A DNA stretch of 64,000 bases from SHLQ01 sp964451305 (GTDB taxonomy: Bacteria > Actinomycetota > Acidimicrobiia > Acidimicrobiales > SHLQ01). The stretch is taken from NCBI GenBank assembly GCA_964451305.1, contig CAYVHV010000016.1, forward strand, positions 1 to 64,000. Direction: 5' to 3'. The notes beneath the pieces were generated by a model. It saw only the letters and a program-made list of their open reading frames with translations. It made no database searches and was not told where the DNA came from. Of this stretch, positions 40,767-50,600 are shown piece by piece. The position numbers and the translations under genes were made by a program. The number at the start of each line of letters is the position of its first letter. The first letter of the stretch is position 1.

Positions 40767-41909
40767 CTAGTTGAGCAGGTTCAGCTTCTTGGTGTAGCGG
40801 CGCTTTGGCGCCATCTCTACATCGATCTTTTCGGCCATTGCAGCAAAGACCTGACTTGCCTCGCTGTCTTCGTTTACCGCCATGACGGGACGTCCAGCGT
40901 CGGAGCCTTCACGGAGTTCGGGAACGAGCGGCACCTGGCCAACGAGTGGAACCTCGAGACGATCGGCCAGCTCTTGGCCTCCCCCAGCACCAAACAGGTA
41001 GTACCGCTTGCCGTCGTCGCCGGTGAAGTGGCTCATGTTTTCGATGACGCCGTGCACCTTGAGGTTGACCTTCTGTCCCATGAACGCCGCACGCTGCGCA
41101 ACGCGCTGGGCGGCGGGCTGAGGCGTGGTGACGACATAGAGCTCTGAGCGTGGCAGGAATTGCGCCAGCGAGAGCGAGATATCGCCTGTCCCCGGCGGGA
41201 GGTCGATGAGCAGGTAGTCGGGTTCATCCCAGTACACGTCGGTGAGGAACTGCTCGAGCGCCTTGTGCAGCATCGGGCCACGCCAGATGACGGGCTGGTC
41301 TTCTTCGGCGAAGAAGCCCATAGAAATGGCGTGAACACCGTGTGTTTCTGGTGGGACCAACATGTCGTCGATCACGACGGGAGCATGCTCGATACCGAGC
41401 ATTCGGGGGATCGAGAACCCCCACACGTCAGCATCGATAATTGCGACCCGCTTGTCCCGCTTTGCGAGCGCGATAGCGAGGTTTGTCGTCACTGAACTCT
41501 TGCCAACGCCACCTTTGCCAGAAGCAATGAGCATGACACGCGTGCGGGAATCCGGGTCGGCGAAGGGGATATCGCGCCCTTCAGCGTGCCCGTGAGCGGG
41601 ATTGTTGCCCGCCGTTCCCGCAGGGTTTCCTTGCAGCATTTGGCGAACGTTCGCCCGCTCGTCGTCGGTCATGACCGTGAAGTCGACCGATGGGCTCTTC
41701 ACGCCGATTCCGGTGAGTGCTCCAGTCACACGGTTCGTGATCTCGTCCTTGAGCGGACAACCCGGCACGGTAAGTGCGATCTGTACATCTACAGCGTCAC
41801 CGGCAATGGCGACTGACTTGACCATCCCGAGATCGACCACGCTTCGATTCAGCTCTGGATCTTCGACCGGCCGCAGGGCCTCGATTACCTGTTCTTCGGT
41901 GACGCTCAT
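40767..41909 (-). CDS. mrp: Mrp/ApbC-type iron-sulfur carrier ATPase
   Basis: The 380-residue protein has an N-terminal MIP18/DUF59 domain (about 3-80, with RPVEDPELNRSVVDLGM) and a Mrp P-loop domain with the deviant Walker A GKGGVGKSS at 131-139, DADVWGFSIPRMLG near 160 and the DLPPGTGDISLSLAQ loop near 238. Mrp proteins carry [4Fe-4S] clusters to apo-enzymes. The usual CPxC pair after ENMS is missing: here the segment is ENMSHFTGDDGKRYYLFG. Cluster binding must use other residues or not occur. TAGCCT ends 6 nt before the ATG with no ribosome-binding site. Confidence 0.9.
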   Translation of the reverse strand: MSVTEEQVIEALRPVEDPELNRSVVDLGMVKSVAIAGDAVDVQIALTVPGCPLKDEITNRVTGALTGIGVKSPSVDFTVMTDDERANVRQMLQGNPAGTAGNNPAHGHAEGRDIPFADPDSRTRVMLIASGKGGVGKSSVTTNLAIALAKRDKRVAIIDADVWGFSIPRMLGIEHAPVVIDDMLVPPETHGVHAISMGFFAEEDQPVIWRGPMLHKALEQFLTDVYWDEPDYLLIDLPPGTGDISLSLAQFLPRSELYVVTTPQPAAQRVAQRAAFMGQKVNLKVHGVIENMSHFTGDDGKRYYLFGAGGGQELADRLEVPLVGQVPLVPELREGSDAGRPVMAVNEDSEASQVFAAMAEKIDVEMAPKRRYTKKLNLLN

Positions 41910-41915
41910 AGTCTC

Positions 41916-41921
41916 AGGCTA
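41916..41921 (-). promoter_or_regulatory. -10 element (TAGCCT) of leaderless mrp
   Basis: TAGCCT on the minus strand ends 6 nt before the ATG at 41909. It is identical in hexamer and spacing to the element at 35151. Confidence 0.55.
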
Positions 41922-41953
41922 CCGAGGGCCTCGACGATTGGGAGGACTCAGCG

Positions 41954-43855
41954 TTAGTCGAGGAACCAATCGACCCAGTCGAGTATGAGCTGGCCCCATA
42001 GCACCCACGTGAGCGCCGCCGAGATGAGTGCGGAGACAAGCATCGCGCGTGTGATTCTCGGCGATCTGGTCAAACGGCGCACGCCCAGAGTTGCGAGGGC
42101 AAAGACCGGAGCGAACGTAAACACGTTGAGTAGCAGGAACCATGGCGACAGGTCGTCGAGGCTATGGGGTGTTGGCTCAGGACGAAGGGTGTAGATCTCA
42201 TAGAGGCTCAACCCTCCTCGACTTGCTCGATTGCCCACATCAGCTTCGAGTCCGATCAGCGATGCGACGAGGTGAACACCGATCGCTGCACTCGCGACGA
42301 TCACGAACCATGCCCCCATCCGCCGCCCCGGAATCGTACGTGGTTCGATGTCCTGCTTCGAGATCATCTTCGGGATCCATGTCGATGTCGCAATCAGGAT
42401 CAACAGCGAGCTGATGAATAGCGCCGTATTTAACCCTGGAACTGCAACCTCTCGCCGTACGCTCACCGTGATCGTCCGTCGAGGCTCATCACGCTCGACC
42501 GACCAGAGCTCATTGCCGAAACCCAGCCCTCGGTTCCGAACAGTGACTTCTTCACCCCGGTGATCGAAGCCGAAGCGCTCGGGCAGGAGCTGTTCGTCGG
42601 TGATCTGATCGAGCGGCGTTTGGGTGTTGGGGATGATGAACGCGACCTCGACCAGATCGAGCTGTTCGAACAGTCCCCTGTCGATGTCGCGCTCGACTCG
42701 GAAGTCACGCTCGGATCGAATGTCCTGAGCGTCGGCAACATCGGGAGGAAGGGTCACGATGTGGGCTATGGATTGCGCTGCGACGTCCTTCTGTACGTAC
42801 ACGTAGGTGGGAAGCGCTGCTGCCAACATGACTAGCACGGTCACCGCGACCCGGACCGACCGAGATATCGGGGCGGCATCGGTGGACGAGGAGCGACCTA
42901 CAACAGGCTCAAGGCCCGCCCCAGCCAAGACGTTCCTAGCCGAGGTCTTTGCCACCCACAGGAACACCGCAGCACTACCGAGAGCTGCGACCGTGGCCAG
43001 AACGGTGCTCAACGAAGTGATGACCCCGGGTGACCCGCCGAACACCACATCCCCCTGAAAGAAGAGTCTCCACAACCCTCGTACAGGCCCATCCACCCCT
43101 TCGGTAGTCCTCCAGTCGAACCAGAAGAACACGATCCCTACAAACGCGCCCGCCACCCCAAACGTCACGAACAGAGCAAATACGCTGTTCAAAACTCGTC
43201 GCACGACCCCTTCCTCCGAACCGCCGTTGCTCAGGGCCAAACTCAGGCTGAGGGCGATGACGGTCGCAAAAAAGCTGAGCTCTACAACGCCGAGCACCGA
43301 CAGCACATAGCTCGTGCCACTCAGCGCTGCGAGCGGGTCATAGGTGAAGAATAAGACTGCCCCCGCCGCAAGGCCCACCGCGACGGTCGCGGCCAAAGCC
43401 GCCGACGACGCGAGAACAATGCGGGCCACGCGCTGGCTGGCGATAGGGACCCGGAGATGCTTGGGCGCTCGCGACCACGCGTTCAGGGCGGCGAGAAACG
43501 GTAGTCCGGCCCCGAATAGCCATGCGATCCAGAACTGGATCTGCGGCCGCTCCCCTGCTGCATCGACGACATCTTGAGCGCTCGGCCAGATGCCAACCTC
43601 GGGAACTTCGACGACTGGTTCGGGAGTCTCAGCGGGGTCAGCGATCGTGTCGACGACGAGTCCGAATCGTGAGGTCAACACCCCGAGGCCGAGCACGACG
43701 ATCAGCAGCACCACTCCGATTCGGTACGTGTTCGCCCGACGGCGTTGCCGTGTGGCGACCGCACTCGTGACTCGATCCCAGTCGGCCTCGACAGATGGCC
43801 CATCTTGGCCGACGTCGGTCATTGCTTCGCTGAGGAGTTCTTCGATGGCGTTCAT
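41954..43855 (-). CDS. Large multi-spanning membrane protein coupled to ECF sigma factor
   Basis: The 633-residue protein has a cytoplasmic N-terminus of about 44 residues (with EADWDRVTSAVATRQRRR), a first membrane segment near 45-66 and about ten more (near 106, 143, 175, 215, 268, 330, 480, 528, 580 and 609). A loop of about 130 residues lies near 352-480, rich in Asp and Arg. No known domain is recognised. Its ATG overlaps the sigma factor stop by 4 nt, the usual position of an anti-sigma factor. The short N-terminal segment before the first helix could bind sigma, but it lacks a clear zinc anti-sigma HxxxCxxC motif. Confidence 0.7.
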   Translation of the reverse strand: MNAIEELLSEAMTDVGQDGPSVEADWDRVTSAVATRQRRRANTYRIGVVLLIVVLGLGVLTSRFGLVVDTIADPAETPEPVVEVPEVGIWPSAQDVVDAAGERPQIQFWIAWLFGAGLPFLAALNAWSRAPKHLRVPIASQRVARIVLASSAALAATVAVGLAAGAVLFFTYDPLAALSGTSYVLSVLGVVELSFFATVIALSLSLALSNGGSEEGVVRRVLNSVFALFVTFGVAGAFVGIVFFWFDWRTTEGVDGPVRGLWRLFFQGDVVFGGSPGVITSLSTVLATVAALGSAAVFLWVAKTSARNVLAGAGLEPVVGRSSSTDAAPISRSVRVAVTVLVMLAAALPTYVYVQKDVAAQSIAHIVTLPPDVADAQDIRSERDFRVERDIDRGLFEQLDLVEVAFIIPNTQTPLDQITDEQLLPERFGFDHRGEEVTVRNRGLGFGNELWSVERDEPRRTITVSVRREVAVPGLNTALFISSLLILIATSTWIPKMISKQDIEPRTIPGRRMGAWFVIVASAAIGVHLVASLIGLEADVGNRASRGGLSLYEIYTLRPEPTPHSLDDLSPWFLLLNVFTFAPVFALATLGVRRLTRSPRITRAMLVSALISAALTWVLWGQLILDWVDWFLD

Positions 43856-44415
43856 GGTTCGGTCCTCTCGTCGAGCAGCGTCCCCAGGCGTTGGGTGGCT
43901 CGGTGTAGGTGGGTCTTGACTGACCCGGAGCTGATGCTCAACGTCGAGGCGATCTGGTCGACGGTGAGGTCTTCGTAGAAGCGCAACACCACGACCTGAC
44001 GCTGGCGCATCGGCAACTCGCCAATGGCGCGGCGGATGTGTTCGTTTGGCCGTTCAGGATCTTCATGGATCTCTGCGACCGCCTTCGCATGCTTTCGTTC
44101 CAGCACCACACGTCGAACCTTTGATCGGCAGCCGTTCACGACCGTCGTGCGGACATAGGCCGACAGCGCTGTCGGGTCATCGAGGCGGGGCGGGCGTTCG
44201 ACGATGCGGGCAAAGCTGTCGTGCACGATCTCTTCGGCGATCATTCGCGAGCCCACGATCCACTCGGCCAGGCCGACGAGACGGGCCAGATCGTTGCGGT
44301 AGATGGTCTCAATACCCGTGATGAGCTCGACCACGGGCGCGGAATCAAGGCTCGGGTTTTGCCCTACCGATTGTCCTGTCGCCGGTGCTTCCACACCACC
44401 TAGACGCCCATCCAT
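43852..44415 (-). CDS. ECF (sigma-70 family) RNA polymerase sigma factor
   Basis: The 187-residue group 4 sigma factor has region 2 at about 37-102 (NDLARLVGLAEWIVGSRMIAEEIV, the promoter -10 contact) and region 4 at about 127-178 (LPMRQRQVVVLRFYEDLTV, then a helix-turn-helix with SSGSVKTHLHRA). This resembles the SigE/SigM-like branch. The ATG at 44415 is chosen because region 2 begins after it. The upstream in-frame extension is not conserved and runs into the neighbouring gene. No ribosome-binding site is clear. The following membrane protein gene overlaps by 4 nt and is its likely partner. Confidence 0.88.
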   Translation of the reverse strand: MDGRLGGVEAPATGQSVGQNPSLDSAPVVELITGIETIYRNDLARLVGLAEWIVGSRMIAEEIVHDSFARIVERPPRLDDPTALSAYVRTTVVNGCRSKVRRVVLERKHAKAVAEIHEDPERPNEHIRRAIGELPMRQRQVVVLRFYEDLTVDQIASTLSISSGSVKTHLHRATQRLGTLLDERTEP

Positions 44416-44487
44416 GTAACAACGTTGACATAGATCAGAGAATTTGCTGAAAGGGCCGCATGCCCGCTGAGCTCGGGAATCGAGACC

Positions 44488-44511
44488 GGTGGCCTCGCTA
44501 GAGCGGCCACC
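44488..44511 (-). terminator. Hairpin at the PGPGW gene end
   Basis: Perfect 7-bp stem GGTGGCC/GGCCACC with a 10-nt loop that contains the stop codon of the PGPGW gene (44498-44500). It is followed by a GC-rich stretch without a T-run, so terminator function is uncertain. Confidence 0.35.
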
Positions 44512-44983
44512 AACCGGGCTGAGCGCTCTCCCACCAGTCTTCGCCGCCGAAGCCGAACCACCAGATCGAACCAAGGGCACCAGCGAGCAAGAACAGTCCC
44601 GTAATCACGACGGTTCGCTTCGGAATTGCGCCCTCTTCATCGATTCCAGGAGCCTTGCGTCGAATAAACCGAACCATTTTGTTCGCGAATGCGAAGTCCT
44701 TCGACCAGACCGTAAAGCCAGCGAGGATGGCAACCACGCCGGGGCCGGGGATAACGAGCATGATGATGCCAGCGACGATCAAGACGAAGCCAAGGCAGAT
44801 TCGCCCGAGGCGAAGCATGGCGCGATGCCATGCTTTGTCGGGGTCTGAGTCGTCGTGGTCTACCTCAAACTCGGCGAGGATCGCCGCGTCTTTGAAATCT
44901 TTGTCGCCATCGCCATCGACGTCCCTGAGCTCGTACGGGTCGTCACTCGTAGTCGGAGCATCCTGAGGGCCGCTGGTATCCAC
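44498..44983 (-). CDS. PGPGW-type membrane protein with EF-hand-like loop
   Basis: The 161-residue protein has two or three transmembrane helices: one near 62-80 running into IPGPGVVAILAGFTVW (the PGPGW motif region), and one near 124-143. An N-terminal DVDGDGDKDFKD loop at 21-32 places Asp at EF-hand positions 1, 3, 5, 7, 9 and 12, so it may bind calcium. A second Asp cluster follows (42-49). It faces the cytosol if the N-terminus is inside. Function is unknown. The GTG at 44983 has TAGTAT ending 6 nt upstream and no ribosome-binding site, so it is probably leaderless. Confidence 0.75.
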   Translation of the reverse strand: MDTSGPQDAPTTSDDPYELRDVDGDGDKDFKDAAILAEFEVDHDDSDPDKAWHRAMLRLGRICLGFVLIVAGIIMLVIPGPGVVAILAGFTVWSKDFAFANKMVRFIRRKAPGIDEEGAIPKRTVVITGLFLLAGALGSIWWFGFGGEDWWESAQPGWWPL

Positions 44984-44989
44984 ACTCCC

Positions 44990-44995
44990 ATACTA
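44990..44995 (-). promoter_or_regulatory. -10 element (TAGTAT) of leaderless PGPGW gene
   Basis: TAGTAT on the minus strand ends 6 nt before the GTG at 44983. No -35 box is evident. Confidence 0.5.
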
Positions 44996-45020
44996 CCGAG
45001 ATGCTGAATCCTCGGTGTGG

Positions 45021-47603
45021 TCAGGCGACCTTGCGGCCACTGACCCGCTCGGCCCATTCGGCCAACGTTGGCCGCGACGTAGACACAACTTCGAGCGCTG
45101 CCCAGGCTTGTGACGCTGGGTCGTCGTCCTCGCGAACCTCTGGCGCTGGCTGGATGATCGTGCGCAGACGCGTCAGCAGCTCGAGGACTTCGTAGCCCAA
45201 CATGGGTTCACCGAGCAGGAAACCTTGAATCAGGTCACAGCCATTAGCGACGAGCCAGCGGAACTGTGTTTCGTTTTCGACACCTTCGGCGATCGTTTCG
45301 AGCCCCATCGATTTCGCAAGCCACAGCGCTGCTTCAGTGACCGGCTCGCCGCCCTCTTCGTCGATGCGGTCGATGAAACTCTTGTCGATCTTGAGAACAT
45401 CGACCGGCAAGTCGTGAAGGACAGCGAGCGAGGACTGACCAGTGCCGAAGTCATCGAGAGCGATGTTGATACCGTGCGACCGCAATGTGTCGAGGGTGGA
45501 TGCAACAAGTTCATGGTCATCGGCAACCGCTGTCTCGGTTACTTCGAGGACGATCTCGTCGCCGCTCAACCCGTGACGTTTGGCTGCCTTGAGGATGTAG
45601 TCACCAAGGCCAATTCCCTGAAACTGCTTTCGAGACACATTGAGCCCGAGGCGGAACTCGCCATCGATCAACCCGCTGCTCTTCCACGAGGCGAGTTCTC
45701 CAAAGGCCTCGTCGATAACCCACTCGCCGACTTCCTGGATGAGTTCGGTCTGTTCGAGATAGGGCAAGAACCCTGCGGGTGTTTGGATGGTGCCGTCTTC
45801 CTGCGTGAGTCGAAGCAGGGCCTCAACACCCGAAATCTGGCGAGTCTTGGTATCGAACACCGGTTGATACATGAGGAAGAACGAGTTCTTTTGCACTGCT
45901 CGTCGCACAACGAGCTGTCGATCCAGTTCCTCATCGGCGGCGAGACGGAGACCATGCTCGAACACTTCGTGTCGAGCCTTACCGTTCGCCTTTGCCGAGT
46001 ACAGAGCAATATCTGCGTCTCGGAAGGCCTGGTGGGCGTCGGTGTACTGATCGGTCAGGTGGACCACGCCGATGCTCGCGGTGGTGAAGAGGTCGAGCCC
46101 GGAAACGTTGAGTTCCTCTCGGACGGTCGCAGTCATGCGATCTGCGATTCGTTCGGTTTCCTGTTCGTCCTTATTCGTTAGGAGAACGGCAAACTCATCA
46201 CCGCCGAGACGTCCAAGAACACCATCTTCGGTAACGTCCGCAAGACGTTCGGCAATCTGGCAGAGCACCGCATCACCGGCCTGGTGGCCAAGCGAGTCGT
46301 TGATCACCTTGAAGTAGTCGAGGTCGAGTGCAAGTAGCGTTGCCGGGGTTGCCGAATTGATGGCGTCGTCGACCTTTTCAACGAGCACGCGGCGGTTGAC
46401 AAGACCGGTCAATGGATCGTGTCGAGCTAGGTACTCAAGTTCGGCTTCTCGTTCGCGGTCGTCAGTGACGTCGGCGGCCGAACCGATGAGGCGAACCACC
46501 CGGCCATCTTCTTTCAACGCTGTGCCGACGATCTCGATCCACACGTTTTGGCGATCACCAACATCGACACAGATCAACTCTTCAATCGACTCGGCTGTGC
46601 CGTGAAAGAGACTCCTAAAGGCATCTCGAAGGCGCTCAACATTCTCACCACTCAAGCCATCGAAAATTTCTGTCGCTGGCACGGGTTCAGCCGTTATTGG
46701 CACTCCGACCAACTCACACATTCGCTTCGAGAGTTCGAAGGTCTCTGATTCGATCGAATAGTCCCAAATGCCATCTCGAGACGCCTGAGCTGCGAGGGCG
46801 TAGCGCTGTTCGCTTCGGGCGAGCGCCTCGACGACTCGTGCAGATTGGGTGACGTCGTGGGAGAAGCCCATCGTCCCGACGATCTGGCCTTGTCGATTAC
46901 GGATGGGATAGCGAGATGCGTGAACGACCTTGCTCGACCCGTCCGGGTAGTGCTCGACCTCGGTCATGCCAACGATCGGCAACCCTGACTCGATGACGTC
47001 CTCGTCACCGCGCCCCAGCGGGCTGTCATCCTTGTGGCCAAAGATCATCTCATCGGTCTTGCCAATCACGTCCCGAGGGTGGGAATAGCCCAGGCCTCGG
47101 ACATGGCTGATGTTCGCACGGATGAATGCTGCCTCATGGTCCTTGAAATAGACCGACACGGGTAGGCGCTCGAAAAGCTCGCGGTACAGCGACGACTCGT
47201 CTACATCAGGACCGTACATCGACAGCTCTCCGTCGCAGAAGAGCCCGCTTACTCCGAGCGGATATTGGCCGCTTAGCTGAGCCACACCCAGCAGCACGTA
47301 CGGAGAGTCGCCCATCGCGAGACGAAGGCGGATTCGAGCTATACCACCGTTGGTCTGCACGTGTTCGAGACATTCGCGGAATTCGGCGCGATCTTCCTGA
47401 ATAACGATGTCGAGAAGGGTGCGACCTTTGACGTCGAGTCCCAGAGGAACGATCGACACCTCTTGGATGAGCAGTGCGTCGTCGGCCTGAATGTCGAGGT
47501 CCATTGCGGACAGCGAGGACTCGCCACTGGTGAAGGAGAAGCCTAAATCCGGGCGCGCTGACGACGCGTCCGGTTCAACCTCCTCGAGTCCTCGCTCATC
47601 CAT
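45021..47603 (-). CDS. PAS-GGDEF-EAL cyclic di-GMP enzyme
   Basis: The 860-residue soluble protein has at least two PAS-type sensor domains (about 140-260 and 265-390), then GGDEF (about 395-555, with intact RLGGDEFAVLL) and EAL (about 575-825, with GVEALLRL, EVTETAV, LDDFGTGQSSL, KIDKSFID and AEGVENE). Both catalytic sites look intact, so it could make and break cyclic di-GMP. The RxxD inhibitory site before GGDEF is absent. It has no membrane segments, so it senses a cytoplasmic or membrane-permeant signal. AAGGA directly abuts the ATG at 47603, closer than usual. It is not in an operon. Confidence 0.9.
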   Translation of the reverse strand: MDERGLEEVEPDASSARPDLGFSFTSGESSLSAMDLDIQADDALLIQEVSIVPLGLDVKGRTLLDIVIQEDRAEFRECLEHVQTNGGIARIRLRLAMGDSPYVLLGVAQLSGQYPLGVSGLFCDGELSMYGPDVDESSLYRELFERLPVSVYFKDHEAAFIRANISHVRGLGYSHPRDVIGKTDEMIFGHKDDSPLGRGDEDVIESGLPIVGMTEVEHYPDGSSKVVHASRYPIRNRQGQIVGTMGFSHDVTQSARVVEALARSEQRYALAAQASRDGIWDYSIESETFELSKRMCELVGVPITAEPVPATEIFDGLSGENVERLRDAFRSLFHGTAESIEELICVDVGDRQNVWIEIVGTALKEDGRVVRLIGSAADVTDDREREAELEYLARHDPLTGLVNRRVLVEKVDDAINSATPATLLALDLDYFKVINDSLGHQAGDAVLCQIAERLADVTEDGVLGRLGGDEFAVLLTNKDEQETERIADRMTATVREELNVSGLDLFTTASIGVVHLTDQYTDAHQAFRDADIALYSAKANGKARHEVFEHGLRLAADEELDRQLVVRRAVQKNSFFLMYQPVFDTKTRQISGVEALLRLTQEDGTIQTPAGFLPYLEQTELIQEVGEWVIDEAFGELASWKSSGLIDGEFRLGLNVSRKQFQGIGLGDYILKAAKRHGLSGDEIVLEVTETAVADDHELVASTLDTLRSHGINIALDDFGTGQSSLAVLHDLPVDVLKIDKSFIDRIDEEGGEPVTEAALWLAKSMGLETIAEGVENETQFRWLVANGCDLIQGFLLGEPMLGYEVLELLTRLRTIIQPAPEVREDDDPASQAWAALEVVSTSRPTLAEWAERVSGRKVA

Positions 47604-47673
47604 TCCTTTTTAAGTCGGCTCAAACCGCCGTGGAGTTAAGCTCGGCGACCGTCACGCGCGTGAATTTTGGGTC

Positions 47674-50600
47674 CTACGGGCAGAGGTCCTCGGTGGAAGC
47701 AACACGGTCGGTCGCGTCCCGAGGCAATCCATCGACGTATGTGACGACTTGGGTCTGGATCGAACGCACTCTCGTCCCCGGAGTCACAATTCCTGTGAGG
47801 TTCGCAGGATCGCACGCGTTTACCTCGACCACGACGCCCTCGCGAGGCTCTCTGCGAACACGGTCGAGGTGTTCGGCCGCCTCGGTCGTTGCGTATTGTT
47901 CACCACTGAATCCGCTGACGAATCGTCCGCCAAGGATGAGCCCGCGCGCTTCGAGTCGTCGCAGCGCCCAGAGAACCTCTCGCCATGGAATGACGAGTTG
48001 TTCTCTCGCGACGAGCGCGTGGAAGACCACACCCCAGCGAGCGAGCAGTTGTTCGGCGATCGCTTCGGCCAACTCATCGGCATCCACGTCGCTCTCATCG
48101 ACCAGCAGTGTCCAACGCCCTTCCCCTCCGTGACGCTGCGCCGTCCCTCTGCGAAGGCCTCGCCGAGACCGAATCGGGTTCTGATTCCGTTGCCGGGCGT
48201 CGAATAGCGACCGGACGGCATGGAAGCTGTCGGCATGAATTTTCCCCCTCCACACCAGCTCCCAAAGTCCCTGTTCGACATCGGCCACGGCCAAGCCTGT
48301 CCGAGCGAGCAGTTCATGGTGGAAACATGCACCGCTCGTCGAAAGCACCTCGAATACCTGAGCCGCAGGTGTCGAATCCGCAAGTTCTGATTCGCCCTCG
48401 ACCCGAGAGGAAAGCCGCAACCATCCCATATCACTACGCAGAGCCAGCGTGATTGGCGTGGCGCGGGTCGTCGTTGGTTTCGATGTCTCCTTGGCATTGA
48501 CGAACCGGCCCCACGTGATGTCGCCAGCGAGGCTGCGTTGGTCGAGAAGTTCCGGTCGAAAATCGGTCAGGCGGTTCGATAACAACGCCGGCTCCCAAGC
48601 CCCTGCGGCGCTATGCCATCCCTGGAGTTGTGCCACGACACTGGTGAGGCCATCGACTCCAGATCGCTGTGAGCCTGAGGCCAAGCCCTGCCATTCGAAC
48701 AGGAACGACATGAAGTCTTGCGCAGTCGCAGCTTCGACCCGTGCGCGCCGGCCCTTCTGTGAATACCGATGCATGCGAGCGAGAAGACGCCGAGACGACC
48801 ACCACTCCCCCGGCGACTTCTCGCCGGTTACCGTCGGCTTTTCCACGCGGATCGAAAACCCTTCGTTCTCCAAGCCAATCAACGTGAATTCGATAGATGA
48901 TCGGTCCACACCGAGTTGGCGACCAAGGTCGGTCGCTGTTGTCATAGCAACAAGATCGAGCCGGCCTCGAACCGCTGCCGACAGCGCGGTCTCACGGTCT
49001 TGTGGGGTTGTCTCGATCGCTGGCCACAAATCCGGCCGCAATGCCGCTGGTCCGGTCAACTCGGTTCCAACCGCCCACATCTCTGACGTTCCATGGCCAA
49101 CAACCGCTCGACCAGCGGCACAAAGCTCATCAAACCACGGGCGCCACGCATCGACCGCGGGAGTCACGACAAGCGACTCGACCAGCTCGTACAACTCGTC
49201 GGCGTCGCGGGGTTCCGGGATGACTTGGTCGGCTACTAGAGCAACCGATTCATACGTGATCGCACCGATCTCGGAAAGGTCGACGGGAAGACCTCGACGC
49301 AATGGCACGGCGCGGCTTCGACGGTCGATCCCCTCGGCATCGTCGAGGAACGTAAATGCTTTGCCGACCAAGAGTTCGTGACACAGCGGCGACGGTTCGG
49401 TCGAATCGACCGTGATGACCTCGATCGAACCTTGTTCGAGCCGTTCGACCAATAACCGGAGTCCGTCGAGGTCCATGGCCTCACGCAACGTGTCGTCCAT
49501 GGTTTGGCGCACGATGACATGATCGGGAAGTTCGACCGGCCCCGACACATTTTCTTGGCACGCCGCTGCCAATGGAAATAGCGCAGCCATCACATCGTCG
49601 GCTTCCATCCGTTGAATCGGCGGCGGGTTCTTGCGACCACCCTTCCATCGCAACACCAGCAACGAGCGGTTGAGATTCCAGCGCCATCGACTGAGGAACA
49701 TTGGCGACGGTGGAACGAGCACGGCGTTCGTGAGCGTTGCCTCGACCGACGCCGACTTCAAGAATCCGGCGACGTCGGCGAGCGGGAAACTGTGCTGTGG
49801 GCCAAGGGACAGACACACCGCGTCGTCCGATGCGGCTGCTTGGAGCTCGAAATCGAAGTTCTTGCAGAACTTCTTTCGTAGCGCAAGCCCAAACGCCCGG
49901 TTGAGGCGTGCGCCGTTGGGCGAGTGGACGATCAGTTGCATCCCGCCTGTTTCATCGAAGAACCGTTCGATCACCAGGCGATCTCGAGTCGGCAACGTCC
50001 CGAGGATCGCGAGCGATGCTGCGAGATAGCGCACGACTTGTTGCGCTGGCTCGCTGTCGATCCCAGCAGCGCCCATCAACCACGTTTGAGCACCATCTGC
50101 GTCGCCGCGGCGAAGGCGCTCCTCGACCTCTCGCCGAATACAGCAGACCTCTTCGCTCAGCTCGACCGTTCGTCCCGGAGCTTCCCCGAACCACACCGGA
50201 ATCGTCGGCGGGAGTCCTTCAGCATCGACCACCCGAACGACTCCCGGCTCGATGCGCCGGATACGCCAACTATGTGTTCCCAACGTAAAGATATCGCCAG
50301 GCATCGACTCGGTGGCCCAGTCCTCATTGACCGACCCAATGAAGGTGTCATCGGGGTCGAGGAGAACCCGGTAATCGCCGAGCTCAGGGATTGCACCACC
50401 GCTCGTAAGCGCTGCCATTCGCGCACCTCGACGCCCACGAACTTCCTGGTTCACCTCGTCGTGATGTAGCCAATGCGACCGCACACCCCGACCGGTCTGG
50501 ACCCCACGAGCCGCCACCTCAAGGCATTGGTCGAAATCTTGTCGACCAAGGTCGCGATAGGGCCCCGAGCGAGTCACGAGATCGAACAAGTCGTCGACAT

